The translations under genes and the position numbers were made by a program. From Nocardia bovistercoris (GTDB lineage Bacteria > Actinomycetota > Actinomycetes > Mycobacteriales > Mycobacteriaceae), in assembly GCF_015674855.1 (NCBI RefSeq), contig NZ_JADMLG010000001.1:1-64000 (forward strand): DNA of 64,000 bases, read 5' to 3'. Under the pieces are notes generated by a model that did not search any database, was not told the DNA's origin, and saw nothing but the letters and a program-made list of their open reading frames with translations. Numbering within the stretch: position 1 is the stretch's first letter; each line of letters begins with the position of its first letter. Shown one piece after another: positions 12,130-24,758 of the stretch.

Positions 12130-12801
12130 TCAGGTGCGGGTGCGCAATGCCGCGTGCAAGTGGTCGACGGTGAGGCCGACCAGGGACTCGCGCAGCACCC
12201 GGCCCGGCGCGTGCGGCACCGCGATCTCGCAGGGCACCACGATCACCGCGCAGCCCGCCGCCTGGGCGGCATGTGCGCCGGTCGGCGAATCCTCTATCGC
12301 CACACAGGATTTCGGGTCGACGCCGAGCAGTTCGGCGGCACGCAGGTAGACGTCGGGTTCGGGTTTGCCCTCGGCGACCTCGTCACCGCAGACCGAGACG
12401 TCGAAGTAGCCGCGGCCGAGGGTGTTCAGGCCGTATTCGGTCAGCGATCGCTTCGTATTGGTCACCAGTCCGCTCGGCAGGCCCGCGGCGCGCACCAGCG
12501 ACAGCGCGTCCTCGGCGCCGGGCCGCCACGGGATCGGACCGGTCATCAACTCGGTGACCCGCACCTCGAGGAAGCGACCCGCCTCGAGCAGGGCGGCGGG
12601 CGTCGGCTCGACGCCGAGTCCGGCGAACAGGATGCCAAGCGCGTTGGGACCCGACGCGCCGATCAGGGCGTGGCGGAGTTCGTCGGTCATGACACCGCCG
12701 AGTTCCGCCGCGAGTTCGCGGACGCCGATGTCCCACAGCTTCTCCGAATCCAGCAGCGTTCCGTCCATATCCCACAGAACCGCGGCGAGTGGCGCGCTCA
12801 C
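12130..12801 (-). CDS. HAD-superfamily phosphatase/phosphomutase (HAD-IA)
   Basis: A 223-residue HAD hydrolase with motif I WDMDGTLLDSE at the N-terminus, a helical cap, motif II VTNTKRS, motif III in KPEPDVYL and motif IV CVAIEDSPTG. The layout is that of beta-phosphoglucomutase-like or phosphoglycolate-type phosphatases. The start is a GTG at 12801 with AGGAG 11 bases upstream, so the exact start is uncertain. Single gene between divergent and distant neighbours; substrate unknown. Confidence 0.85.
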   Translation of the reverse strand: MSAPLAAVLWDMDGTLLDSEKLWDIGVRELAAELGGVMTDELRHALIGASGPNALGILFAGLGVEPTPAALLEAGRFLEVRVTELMTGPIPWRPGAEDALSLVRAAGLPSGLVTNTKRSLTEYGLNTLGRGYFDVSVCGDEVAEGKPEPDVYLRAAELLGVDPKSCVAIEDSPTGAHAAQAAGCAVIVVPCEIAVPHAPGRVLRESLVGLTVDHLHAALRTRT

Positions 12802-12936
12802 GTGCCGTACTACTCCTCTGCTGATGACGAATCCGGCGCGGACGCCGGGCACGGCCACCCGCTGCTCGAGCGAGTGGCCGTCGACGCGCCAAGCCTATCG
12901 ACTACGACGGGTGAACAGCCGCTTCGGTGTCGGCCG

Positions 12937-14616
12937 TCACGCGCTCGACGCCGAGATCACCAGCCGACCGCCTTCCGAAGACACCCGCAGCCAGCGGTTC
13001 TCGGTGGCGGTGGAGCCGTCGGATTTCACGTAGGTGAGCGAAGCCGTCGCCGCGTCGGCCCCGTTGGGCGTCACACCGTTGACCCGCACCGAACGGATCG
13101 AGGACCAGAACGAGCTGAACGCGCCGTAGCCGCCGGTCTGCGCCTGATACGACGGCGAGAGCTGGGCCCACGCGCCGCCGATATTGCCGGGCAGCATGCC
13201 GTAGTAGCTCTGGATGAAACCCGCGATCCGTTCCGGGGTCGGCGGTCCCTCGGGGGGCGGCGGTGGCGGAGTGGTCGACGCGGGCGGTGTCGTGGTCGGC
13301 GCCGAGGTGGTCGGGGGCGGCGCGACCGGGGCCTGCTTCGGACTCTCCATGATCGAACCGCCGCCGGGGACCTCGACGGGCGGATTCGTCGTCGCGGGCG
13401 GCGCGGCGGTGTTGTCGTCGCCGCCTCGGGTCTGCACGGCCACCGCCAACACGACCACGACGACGAGTCCGACCAGCGCGGCCGCCGCGACGGCGAGCAG
13501 TCGCCGGTCGGGGCCGCCGCGCGAGGTCCGCGCCTGCGCGGGCGGGATCGGGGCGATCGGCGTCGGCGACACGGCGGGCTGCCGCACCGGACCGCTGCCG
13601 CCGCCGCGCGGACCGCCGCCCGAATGCACCGGCGCGAACGGCGGGCCGGTGGCCGCACCGAGGTACGCGGTGGGATCGGCGGCATTCGACGGCCCCGATC
13701 CGGTCGCCGACGACGGCAGCACCGTGGTCGCGCCCGCGACCGCACCCGGCGAGGGCAGCACCTTGGTCACCACCGGCGCGGCCGCCAGTGCGGGCGCCCG
13801 CCCGGCGGCCACCGCTTCCAGCGCTTCCCTGGCCTCCTGCATGGTGAGCCGAGCCTCGACGGTTCCGGTGAGCAGCCGCATCAGCACCGGGGCCAGCGCA
13901 CCGGCCTGCCGCGGCGGCGGGATCTCCCCCCGCGCCACCGCGTGCAGGACGGCCAGCGGATTGTCGCCCTCGCCGAACGGCGGCGCGCCCTCCACCGCCG
14001 CGTAGAGCGTCGATCCGAGGGCGAACACATCCGAGGACGGTTCCGGATTCTCCCCGCGCGCCACCTCGGGCGCCAGGTAGGCGGGCGTGCCCGCGAGGAA
14101 TCCGGTGGCGGTGACGGTCACGTCGCCGACCGCGCGGGAGATGCCGAAATCGGTGATCTTCACCGTCCCGTCATCGGCGACCAGCAGATTCGCCGGTTTG
14201 ACATCGCGGTGCATGATGCCGGCGGTGTGCGCCGCAGCCAGCGCGGCCGCAGCCTGCGCGCCGACGCGCGCGACCTCCACCGGCGGCAGCGTGCGCTTGC
14301 CCGCGAGTCGCGCCGCCAGACTCGGCGCGTCCATGAATTCCATGACCAGCCACGGCTGCCCGTCTTCCTCGGCGACGTCGAAGACGGTGATGGCGTTGGG
14401 GTGGTGTAGGCGGGCCGCGATCCGCCCTTCCCGCATGGCGCGCAACTTCGCCTCCAGCGCCTGCGATCCGGTCAGATGCGGCGCGAGCAGCAACTGTTTG
14501 ACGGCCACCGTGCGTTGCAATCGCACATCGGTGCCGCGCCACACCACTCCCATGGCGCCGCTACCGATCGGATCCGAGAGCCGGTACCTTCCAGCGATCA
14601 ACCTGTCCGCCGTCAT
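12937..14616 (-). CDS. Receptor-type Ser/Thr protein kinase (PknB-like)
   Basis: A 559-residue membrane kinase. The cytosolic kinase domain (about 10-270) has the glycine loop IGSGAMGVVWRG, the catalytic MHRDVKPANLL near 135 and KITDFGISR. A Pro/Ala/Gly-rich linker follows, then one transmembrane helix near 370-392 (VAAAALVGLVVVVVLAVAV), a Thr/Pro-rich stalk and a small extracellular domain ending VSSEGGRLVISASS. There are no PASTA repeats, so the sensed ligand differs from PknB. The start at 14616 (NQM|TADRLIAGRYRL) has AGGAGGG 11 bases upstream. Confidence 0.92.
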   Translation of the reverse strand: MTADRLIAGRYRLSDPIGSGAMGVVWRGTDVRLQRTVAVKQLLLAPHLTGSQALEAKLRAMREGRIAARLHHPNAITVFDVAEEDGQPWLVMEFMDAPSLAARLAGKRTLPPVEVARVGAQAAAALAAAHTAGIMHRDVKPANLLVADDGTVKITDFGISRAVGDVTVTATGFLAGTPAYLAPEVARGENPEPSSDVFALGSTLYAAVEGAPPFGEGDNPLAVLHAVARGEIPPPRQAGALAPVLMRLLTGTVEARLTMQEAREALEAVAAGRAPALAAAPVVTKVLPSPGAVAGATTVLPSSATGSGPSNAADPTAYLGAATGPPFAPVHSGGGPRGGGSGPVRQPAVSPTPIAPIPPAQARTSRGGPDRRLLAVAAAALVGLVVVVVLAVAVQTRGGDDNTAAPPATTNPPVEVPGGGSIMESPKQAPVAPPPTTSAPTTTPPASTTPPPPPPEGPPTPERIAGFIQSYYGMLPGNIGGAWAQLSPSYQAQTGGYGAFSSFWSSIRSVRVNGVTPNGADAATASLTYVKSDGSTATENRWLRVSSEGGRLVISASSA

Positions 14617-14998
14617 CTGGTTGTGCCCTCCTGCTTGACACCGAGCCGTCGCGCATGGCGCGCGTCGGGCCGTTCGACCCGAAAATCCTACGCGCCGTTG
14701 CGCTTTGCCGCCCGCACAGCTCGGCGTTCGCATCCGCCGACGGCCACGGACGCAGCAACGTCTTCGACAATGACATACCCGACCGACCGACATCCAGCCA
14801 CGACACGGCGGGTCCCTCGATCGAACCCTCGTGTCCGTGCGCGGCGCCGCGCACGGCGGGCATCGATCCGCGCGCGACGCTGCGCGTCATCCCTTCGATC
14901 CCAGTGCATTACAGGTGTCACGGCGCCCGGCGACCGGTTACCGCGCGGCGATCAGCAGCCGCATGGTGACCACCATCACACAATCGTGCGGCAAAACC
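14617..14998. other. Intergenic stretch, no gene recognised
   Basis: These 382 bases separate metH from the kinase gene on the minus strand. Open frames are present on both strands, but none has recognisable content. The kinase promoter should be in the lower part. Confidence 0.4.
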
Positions 14999-18625
<3,627 letters not shown>

Positions 18626-18830
18626 GTGTACAAGCCTAGTGGGAGGGGCCGACAGGTCCCGAGCCTATCCGGCCGAGCGGACCTCGCCCGTGAGCGGCGC
18701 CACATTCCGGCGGCCGCTCGGTTCATCGCGAGCGGAATCCTTCGGACCGGAAATTTTCCAGTCGACGGGTACCGGGGAAACCGATCGCGTCGTGTGCACG
18801 CCCGCGCTTCACAGACATTAGGCTGACCGG

Positions 18831-19715
18831 GTGAACCCCAGTGAAACTCCCGATTCGGAACTGCCGACGTTGCGGGACCCCGTGCTGGTCGCGGCCTTCG
18901 AAGGCTGGAACGACGCGGGCGATGCCGCCAGCGGCGCCGTCGAGCATCTGGAACTGATCTGGGACGCCGAGCCGCTAGCCGAACTCGATTCCGAGGACTA
19001 CTACGACTACCAGGTCAACCGTCCAACGGTGCGCCAGGTCGACGGCGTCACCAGGGAGATCCAGTGGCCGTCCACGATGCTGTCGGTGTGCTCGCCGCCC
19101 GGCAGCGACCGCGACGTCGTGCTGCTGCGCGGCATCGAACCGAATATGCGCTGGCGGAGCTTCTGCGGGGATCTGCTGGAATTCATCGAACAGCTCGGCG
19201 TCCAGACCGTGGTCATCCTCGGCGCGCTGCTCGCCGACACCCCGCACACGCGCCCGGTGCCCGTCACCGGTTCGGCCTACAGCAAAGAGGCCGCCGAACG
19301 CTTCAACCTGGAGCAGACCCGCTACGAGGGCCCCACCGGCATCACCGGCGTCCTCCAGGACCAGTGCGTGAAGGCGGGCGTGCCCGCGGTGTCGTTCTGG
19401 GCCGCGGTTCCGCACTACGTGTCCCAGCCACCCAACCCGAAGGCCACGATCGCGCTCCTACATCGCGTCGAGGACGTACTCGACATCGAGGTGCCGCTCG
19501 GCGAGCTGCCCAAGCAGTCCGAGGACTGGGAGACCGCGGTCAACGAGATGACCGTCGGCGACGAGGAGATCAGCGAGTACGTGCGCTCGCTCGAGGAGCG
19601 CGGGGATGCCGCGATCGATCTGAACGACACCATGGCCAAGATCGACGGCGACTCCATCGCGGCCGAATTCGAAAAGTACCTGCGCAGGCGGGGTCCCGGT
19701 AGCTTCGGTCTGTGA
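18831..19715 (+). CDS. PAC2 family protein (proteasome-assembly-chaperone-like)
   Basis: A 294-residue PAC2 family protein. Features are DPVLVAAFEGWNDAGDAAS at the N-terminus and VVILGALLADTPHTRPVPV in the core. Eukaryotic relatives help assemble the 20S proteasome, and actinobacterial homologues are suspected but not shown to do so. The GTG start is directly supported by the beginning of homology. Orthologous in position to Rv2125 next to metH. It shares this region with mpa, but is about 15 kb away. Confidence 0.85.
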   Translation: MNPSETPDSELPTLRDPVLVAAFEGWNDAGDAASGAVEHLELIWDAEPLAELDSEDYYDYQVNRPTVRQVDGVTREIQWPSTMLSVCSPPGSDRDVVLLRGIEPNMRWRSFCGDLLEFIEQLGVQTVVILGALLADTPHTRPVPVTGSAYSKEAAERFNLEQTRYEGPTGITGVLQDQCVKAGVPAVSFWAAVPHYVSQPPNPKATIALLHRVEDVLDIEVPLGELPKQSEDWETAVNEMTVGDEEISEYVRSLEERGDAAIDLNDTMAKIDGDSIAAEFEKYLRRRGPGSFGL

Positions 19716-19722
19716 ACGCCTC

Positions 19723-19744
19723 GGGGCCGGACGTTTCCGGCCCC
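19723..19744. terminator. Bidirectional hairpin terminator
   Basis: GGGGCCGGA and TCCGGCCCC arms with a 4-base loop lie between the PAC2 gene and the convergent resolvase-like gene. Confidence 0.7.
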
Positions 19745-19789
19745 ACTTCCAATACCGACCGGTCCCATCGATAGGACCGAGGGCTTCCC

Positions 19790-20134
19790 CTAATCGGTCC
19801 CGGTGTCGGCCAACGCACTCGACTCGGCGACCTCGTCGATCGTCCACACCCGCGCCGCCGCGTCCTGAGCCAGCTTCGCGATCAACAGGTCACGCGGAAT
19901 CGTCTGCCCCGCAAGGTGATCGAGCGAAGGGACGATCACGTGATGGGCGTCGGCGCGCCGCAATTCCTGGGTCAGCTCCGCGAAGGCCGCGCCGTCACCC
20001 GATGTCGACTCGTGGAAGGTCGCGGCGAAACAGAAGCCCTCTTCCCGCGCGAGGTCGCTCATCGCGATCTCCAGTTCCTCGCAATGACCTTCGGCCAAAT
20101 CGTCGCGCACGTATCCATAGATCAACGCTTCCAC
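19790..20134 (-). CDS. Degenerate serine-resolvase N-terminal-like protein
   Basis: A 114-residue protein beginning EALIYGYVRDDL. The pattern IYGYxR, then EELEIAMSDLAREEG and HHVIVPSLDHLAG, resembles the catalytic domain of serine recombinases. The nucleophilic Ser that normally follows GYxR is absent (DD here), and no DNA-binding domain follows. Recombinase activity is therefore not expected. The start is GTG 20134 with GGAGG 6 bases upstream. It lies divergent to a HTH/TPR regulator, a pairing that suggests a regulatory or signalling role; this is inference. Confidence 0.6.
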   Translation of the reverse strand: MEALIYGYVRDDLAEGHCEELEIAMSDLAREEGFCFAATFHESTSGDGAAFAELTQELRRADAHHVIVPSLDHLAGQTIPRDLLIAKLAQDAAARVWTIDEVAESSALADTGTD

Positions 20135-20230
20135 CCGAACCTCCGTTGGACTGGGTCGCTGTTCCTTGTTTGGATCACCCCGCGCACGGGGTACCGCGGA
20201 GATGGAGCACACGGTCGGATCGAACTCGGC

Positions 20231-20265
20231 CGCCGAAACCCGGTGTCGTCGCCGAAACCCGGTGT
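20231..20265. promoter_or_regulatory. 16-bp direct repeat in divergent promoter region
   Basis: CGCCGAAACCCGGTGT occurs twice, at 20231-20246 and 20250-20265, a 19-bp period. It lies between the divergent resolvase-like and XRE/TPR genes (a 323-base region otherwise without genes) and may be an operator. Confidence 0.5.
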
Positions 20266-20442
20266 GACGGCAAACCGTAGGAGCATAGCGAGCAAGGCGC
20301 CCTCGGTCCGGCGAACGGACGAACATTCCGGAACCGGCAACCTTTCCGCACACCTTCGAGGATTACCAACCCGAGCGGACACGCCCAGCTGTCAACCTCA
20401 TGACATCCAAATGCCCTATACCGAACGACAAACGTTAACTGG

Positions 20443-20451
20443 TGCGATACT
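20443..20451 (+). promoter_or_regulatory. Extended -10 promoter, probably leaderless transcript
   Basis: TGCGATACT fits an extended -10 box and ends 6 bases before the GTG start of the XRE/TPR gene. Transcription would then begin at or near the start codon. Confidence 0.4.
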
Positions 20452-20457
20452 ACAAGG

Positions 20458-21693
20458 GTGTCCTCGGGAGACGATCGACCAGTCTGGGCCATCCGTATGC
20501 GATCCGAGCGTGACGCGAGGGGGTGGTCACAAGCAGATGCGGTGCGAGTCATGCGTAGCAAGTCCTCGCACAATCTGCCGACCGACAGTACGCTGCTACG
20601 TAACTGGCGGCGTTGGGAATCCGGCGAGTCACGACCGGACGACTTCTACGCCCCCCTCATCGCCGCCGCCTTCGACACCGTGACCGCCGCTTTCTTCCCC
20701 AAGGCGCGGCCGAATCGGGACGACGAGCTGCTCTCGGCAACCGGCATGGACACCCTCGAATTCATCGGCAGACTACGGATGTCGGATGTGTCGGCCGCCA
20801 CGCTGGACGCCATCCGGATCACCGCCGAACGACTGTGCTGCGAATATCCGCACGCCGATCCGCACGATCTGCACACCGAGGGCACGGCGTGGTTGCGCCG
20901 CATCACTTCCCTACTGGACGGTCGACTCACCCTGTCGCAGCATCGCGAAATCCTCGTCCTCGCGGGCTGGGTCGCCCTGCTGGTCGGCTGCGTCGACTAC
21001 GACCTCGGCCGCCGCACCTCCGCCGAGGCCACCCGCCGCGCCGCCGTATCACTGGGCCGGGAAGCCGACCAGCCCGAGATCACCGGCTGGGCAGCCGAAA
21101 TGGCGTCGTGGTTCGCGCTCACGCAGGGCAACTACCTCGGCGCCATCGAAGCCGCCGACCTCGCGCCCGCGGCCTGCGCGAATCTCGGTGTCGGCGTGCA
21201 ACTCGCGGCGCAACGCGCCAAGGCATGGGCGCGCCTCGGCGACGGCGCCCGCGCCGAGGAGGCGCTGCGAGCGGGCCGCGCGATCCTCGAACGCCTCGAC
21301 CACCCCGTCGATCTCGGCAACCATTTCGTCGTCGACCCGCAGAAGTTCGACTTCTACGCGATGGACTGCTCGCGCGTCGCGGGCGAGGACCGCATGGCCG
21401 AATCCTTCGCCAACGAGGTGATCCGCACCTCGACCGACGCCGACGGCACCGTCCGAAACCCCATGCGGGTCGCCGAAGCCCACCTGACCCTCGCCGTGGT
21501 CGCGGTGCGCGACAAGGATCTCGAACGCGCCGCACACGAGGGCGCCCTGGCCTTCGAAGGCCGTCGCCGCTCCCTGCCGTCCCTGACGTGGATCGCAGGC
21601 GAAACCGCCCGCGAACTCGTCGAGTTCTACCCCGGCGACCCCCGCACCCTCGCCTACCTGGAACAACTCCGCTCCCTGTCGACAGATTCATAA
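20458..21693 (+). CDS. XRE-family HTH regulator with TPR-like C-terminal region
   Basis: A 411-residue protein with an N-terminal Cro/CI-type helix-turn-helix (MRSERDARGWSQADAVRVM) and a long alpha-helical region resembling TPR repeats, with repeated ALTQGNYLGAIEAADL-type helices between about 180 and 380. From family knowledge, proteins of this build in actinobacteria sense small molecules or peptides and control neighbouring genes. The GTG start at 20458 gives the full HTH. The likely operator is the direct repeat 190-230 bases upstream. Confidence 0.82.
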   Translation: MSSGDDRPVWAIRMRSERDARGWSQADAVRVMRSKSSHNLPTDSTLLRNWRRWESGESRPDDFYAPLIAAAFDTVTAAFFPKARPNRDDELLSATGMDTLEFIGRLRMSDVSAATLDAIRITAERLCCEYPHADPHDLHTEGTAWLRRITSLLDGRLTLSQHREILVLAGWVALLVGCVDYDLGRRTSAEATRRAAVSLGREADQPEITGWAAEMASWFALTQGNYLGAIEAADLAPAACANLGVGVQLAAQRAKAWARLGDGARAEEALRAGRAILERLDHPVDLGNHFVVDPQKFDFYAMDCSRVAGEDRMAESFANEVIRTSTDADGTVRNPMRVAEAHLTLAVVAVRDKDLERAAHEGALAFEGRRRSLPSLTWIAGETARELVEFYPGDPRTLAYLEQLRSLSTDS

Positions 21694-21789
21694 CCGACCA
21701 GTTTGCTTTCCGGCGAACAGGTTCCACACATCCCACCCCGGCCGCCGCGAATCCGTCGCCGCACGCCCCCGCGATGCGATCATGTCCGC

Positions 21790-22245
21790 ATGACGACCTG
21801 GCACGACGTCGAACAGGCCGCGCCCGACTTCGCCCGCCGAGTCCGCGCCCTGTTCGACGCCCACAAACACAAAACAATCGCAACCATCCGCCGCGACGGC
21901 GCCCCACGCATCTCCGGCATCGAATCCACCTTCGCCGACGGCAACCTCACCTTCGGCTCCATGCCCGACGCCCGCAAAGCCGACGACCTACACCGAGACC
22001 CCCGCTTCGCCCTCCACACCGCCACCGTCGACCCCGTCGAAGGCTCCGAATCCGAATGGCCGGGCGAAGCCAAGATCTCCGGCCGAGCCCTCCCCGCAGG
22101 CCCCATCCCCGACGGCCCCGAAGGCAACCTCTTCCACGCCGACATCACCGAAGTCGTCCACACCCACCTCGACGAGAAAGCCACCGTCCTCGTCATCGAA
22201 TGGTGGACCCCCACCCACGGATTACAGCGCGTCGAGCGCGAGTAG
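21790..22245 (+). CDS. Pyridoxamine-phosphate-oxidase-like flavin/F420-binding protein
   Basis: A 151-residue split-barrel protein. It contains KTIATIRRDGAPRISGIE, typical of the PNPOx-like fold that binds FMN or F420, then LTFGSMPDARKADDLHRDP and VLVIEWWTPTHGL. The ATG at 21790 removes a nonsense N-terminal extension. Probably a small oxidoreductase; cofactor and substrate are not determined. It is the last intact gene before an IS remnant. Confidence 0.75.
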   Translation: MTTWHDVEQAAPDFARRVRALFDAHKHKTIATIRRDGAPRISGIESTFADGNLTFGSMPDARKADDLHRDPRFALHTATVDPVEGSESEWPGEAKISGRALPAGPIPDGPEGNLFHADITEVVHTHLDEKATVLVIEWWTPTHGLQRVERE

Positions 22246-22266
22246 TACTCCAGCCGGACTTCTGGA

Positions 22267-22862
22267 TCACGGTGTGGGTTGGGTTCGTCGCTGGTAATGG
22301 CTGCGGCGGGCGCGGTATTGGTGTCGGCGTCGCCAGTGTGACCAGTGCATCCGGTGGCGAAGTGTGTGGACCGGTGCGGACACCAGTGTCGTGAACAGAC
22401 GCCGGATTTCGTTGCGGGTCAATGCGATCAGTTCGGTGGGAGCGGGGTCGTCGGGCTGGGTGACGGCCGAGACGGTGAGGAAGGCGTGAGCAAGCATCGC
22501 GAGCAGGGTCCAGCGGTGCCAGGAGCGCCAGCTCCGGACTTGGTGCTGGTCCAGGCCGGTGAGGGTCTTGGCGGATTGGAAGTTCTCCTCCGTGGACCAG
22601 CGGCGACCGGCCACCTTCACCAGCCGGGCAAGTGGCACCGGTTGCCTGTTCCAGCAGCGGTAGTAGGCGAGTTCCCCGGTGCGCTGGTTGCGGCGGATCA
22701 TCAGCCAACGATGTCCGGGGACAGAGTTGTCGCGGTCGTCGGGTCGATCTGTATCCAGGCCCAGTCGTAGATGCGGGGGCCTTTGGCTCCGTCACCAGCC
22801 GAGAGCGGCTGCCATGCCCGCTTCGGCAAGCCTTTCGCGACCGGGACAGTATGCCGTGCACT
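22267..22862 (-). pseudogene. IS701-like transposase remnant, frameshifted
   Basis: The C-terminal third of a DDE transposase. It reads from about 22860 as ARHTVPVAKG..RIYDWAWIQID in one frame, then after a shift near 22725 continues as RWLMIRRNQRTGELAYYR..WSTEENFQ..GLDQHQVRSWRSW to 22267. The YREY-like block (GRRWSTEENFQSAK) with GLDQHQVR matches IS701/IS4-type enzymes. The N-terminal two thirds and the terminal repeats are missing, so it is a dead relic marking the entry to the accessory region. Confidence 0.7.
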
Positions 22863-22878
22863 GTAATGCCGCGAACCG
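22863..22878 (+). repeat. Dispersed motif copy 1
   Basis: GTAATGCCGCGAACCG, between the transposase relic and the ADP-ribosylglycohydrolase gene. Shares exact ATGCCGCGAACCG with copies 4 and 7. Confidence 0.6.
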
Positions 22879-22978
22879 GTCGACGAACTACGCGGGTTGC
22901 CATTCGATGGATCTACGAAGCGCTTCGGGGCAGTGGTGTTGCGGTGGTTGCTCCTGGTTTGGCAGCATGGTCGCCGGT

Positions 22979-23932
22979 ATGCCACTGATTTCCGATGTCG
23001 CTCGTGACAGTCTCGAGGGCTTGTCCGTCGGTGACGCGCTGGGTGCTCAATTCTTCGTGCCGGGCCGTTCGCGATCTGATCTTCTCGCCGGCCGAGCGCC
23101 TGCGGCGCCGTGGGAATGGACCGATGACACGGAGATGGCCTGTTCGGTGTATGCGCAGATCCGCGACGACGGCCGGGTCGACCGGGATCGGCTGGCGGCG
23201 GCTTTCGCCGATCGTTGCGAGCCTTACCGGGGCTACAGTGGCGGCACAGTCGCTGTGCTGCACGAGATTCGCGACGGACGGCCGTGGTCCGACGCGGCGG
23301 GCGCCTTGTTCGACGGGCGTGGCTCCTGGGGTAACGGTGCCGCGATGCGGGTCGCTCCGCTCGGAGCGTATTTCGCCGGGAATCCGGACCGCGCGGCGGC
23401 CCAGGCCGCATTGTCGGCCGAGGTGACGCATCGGCATCCGGAAGCGATTGTGGGTGCCATGGCGGTCGCCGTCGCGGCGGGGCACGCGGCGGCCACCCGC
23501 GGAAGGGATTGCGCGCCCGAGGAGTTGTTGGCCGTTGTGGAGCCGTACCTGGTCGAGGGCCGGACCGCCGGTGGTGTCCGCCGGGCTCGGCGGTTGTTGG
23601 GGCGCTCGGTGGCCGAAGCGGCGTACGAACTCGGCAACGGTGCGCAAGTCAGCGCTCAGGACACGGTGCCGTTCACCCTGTGGGCGGCCGCGACCTTTCT
23701 CGACGACTATCCCGCCGCTGTTACCGCGTGTATCGAGGCCGGTGGTGATGCGGACACCACGGCCGCCATCGTCGGCGGGATAGTGGCAGCGCGTACTGGT
23801 ATCGGTGCGCGACGCGGCGTACGTGGAATACCCCCGCAGTGGTTGTCGGCGCGAGAGCCACTGCCTGCCTGGGTGACCGATGGCGACGCCCGGCAAAAGC
23901 TCGACGACAGCAACGGCTCAAACGTCCTGTAA
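22979..23932 (+). CDS. ADP-ribosylglycohydrolase family protein
   Basis: A 317-residue ADP-ribosylglycohydrolase of the DraG/ARH type, which removes ADP-ribose from proteins, nucleic acids or small molecules. Metal-binding motifs are complete: SVGDALGAQFF, WTDDTEMA and the C-terminal GGDADTTAAIVGGI. The start is ATG 22979, with ATG 22967 as an alternative; the earlier part of the longer frame runs into the transposase relic. The stop codon lies inside a copy of the dispersed motif, so the gene is neatly framed by two copies. It may reverse an ADP-ribosylating toxin, but no such toxin is adjacent. Confidence 0.85.
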   Translation: MPLISDVARDSLEGLSVGDALGAQFFVPGRSRSDLLAGRAPAAPWEWTDDTEMACSVYAQIRDDGRVDRDRLAAAFADRCEPYRGYSGGTVAVLHEIRDGRPWSDAAGALFDGRGSWGNGAAMRVAPLGAYFAGNPDRAAAQAALSAEVTHRHPEAIVGAMAVAVAAGHAAATRGRDCAPEELLAVVEPYLVEGRTAGGVRRARRLLGRSVAEAAYELGNGAQVSAQDTVPFTLWAAATFLDDYPAAVTACIEAGGDADTTAAIVGGIVAARTGIGARRGVRGIPPQWLSAREPLPAWVTDGDARQKLDDSNGSNVL

Positions 23933-23944
23933 TGCCGCGACCTG
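23929..23944 (+). repeat. Dispersed motif copy 2
   Basis: GTAATGCCGCGACCTG; its TAA is the stop codon of the ADP-ribosylglycohydrolase gene. Confidence 0.55.
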
Positions 23945-24153
23945 TGCGTTCTACTAGGCATAAGCGTTGGCCCGCAGTTTATCTTGCGTACGTCCGTATC
24001 TGCGGAGTTCCGGGTCCAGTGATGGTGTGGGTCTTCTCTCGGAGGTTTCGAGTCGGCCGAGTGCCGCTATCGCATGATGTCGGCATGCATTGACTACCGC
24101 GAGCCCAGTGCGAGGCCGACCTGATCACCACTGCCTCGCGCGCCAATGGCATT

Positions 24154-24689
24154 ATGTCTGCTGTGATCACAAGGCTGGCAGTCGAATCCGCCGAGAACCA
24201 ATGGAAAGACTACGCCCCTATTGCGGCTGGCGTATAGGTACCGTGATAGCGGCGGTGATCGCGGGCTGGTTCCTTACGCGCAACAACAAGGAGTCCCCAT
24301 ACGATCAACTTGCGCAGTTGATAAAGGCTCGCGCGGATTGGCCTGAAGAACTTGAGGGTCGTGACTCTCTTGACCAGTCGATCGCGTTCGTGCTTGCCGA
24401 GATTCGCCGTGTGCAGCGAGTAGTTGCGCCTCCCGAGCCGACTGAGATCTCTCGTGAGGCGGATCGGCAGGTGGCGAAAAGCTGGCGACAGCAGTACCTA
24501 AAAAACGCTGCTCTAGCTGCTCTAGCGTTACTGCTCGGGACGTTGCTGGGATTCGCAAATATCTATACGCCTCAGTCTAATTCGACGTGGGTGTTGATCT
24601 GTATATATGGAGTATTGGCGTTACCGATCGTAGCCATCTTCGGGATAGCGATCTGGAACACGTACATCCGGCCGCTTGACCGCCGATAG
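24154..24689 (+). pseudogene. Small membrane protein, frameshifted paralogue of the next gene
   Basis: Starting at ATG 24154 the frame reads MSAVITRLAVESAENQWKDY and stops after AAGV; about 24235 the homology continues in another frame as GTVIAAVIAGWFLTRNNKES to the stop at 24689. The combined product would be about 178 residues with one N-terminal and two C-terminal membrane helices. The central block, YDQLAQLIKARADWPEEL plus SLDQSIAFVLAEIRR, is closely shared with the following gene. One base appears to be missing. The family is unknown to me. Confidence 0.65.
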
Positions 24690-24758
24690 CGTCCAGTTGG
24701 CGGCCAGCCCTGCTGCACGTGTCCAATCGCCGGACCCACCTCGCGCGGCGCTGGCAGA

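Noticed and set aside
12145..12155. AATGCCGCG in the HAD phosphatase gene
   Set aside because: Only the 9-base core matches and it lies in coding sequence; one such chance hit is expected in a window of this size and composition.
18626..18830. Cobalamin riboswitch upstream of metH
   Set aside because: Looked for the conserved B12-box and found nothing convincing.
20231..20265. Two-unit direct repeat as a CRISPR fragment
   Set aside because: Only two 16-bp units with a 3-bp gap; no spacers, no cas genes.
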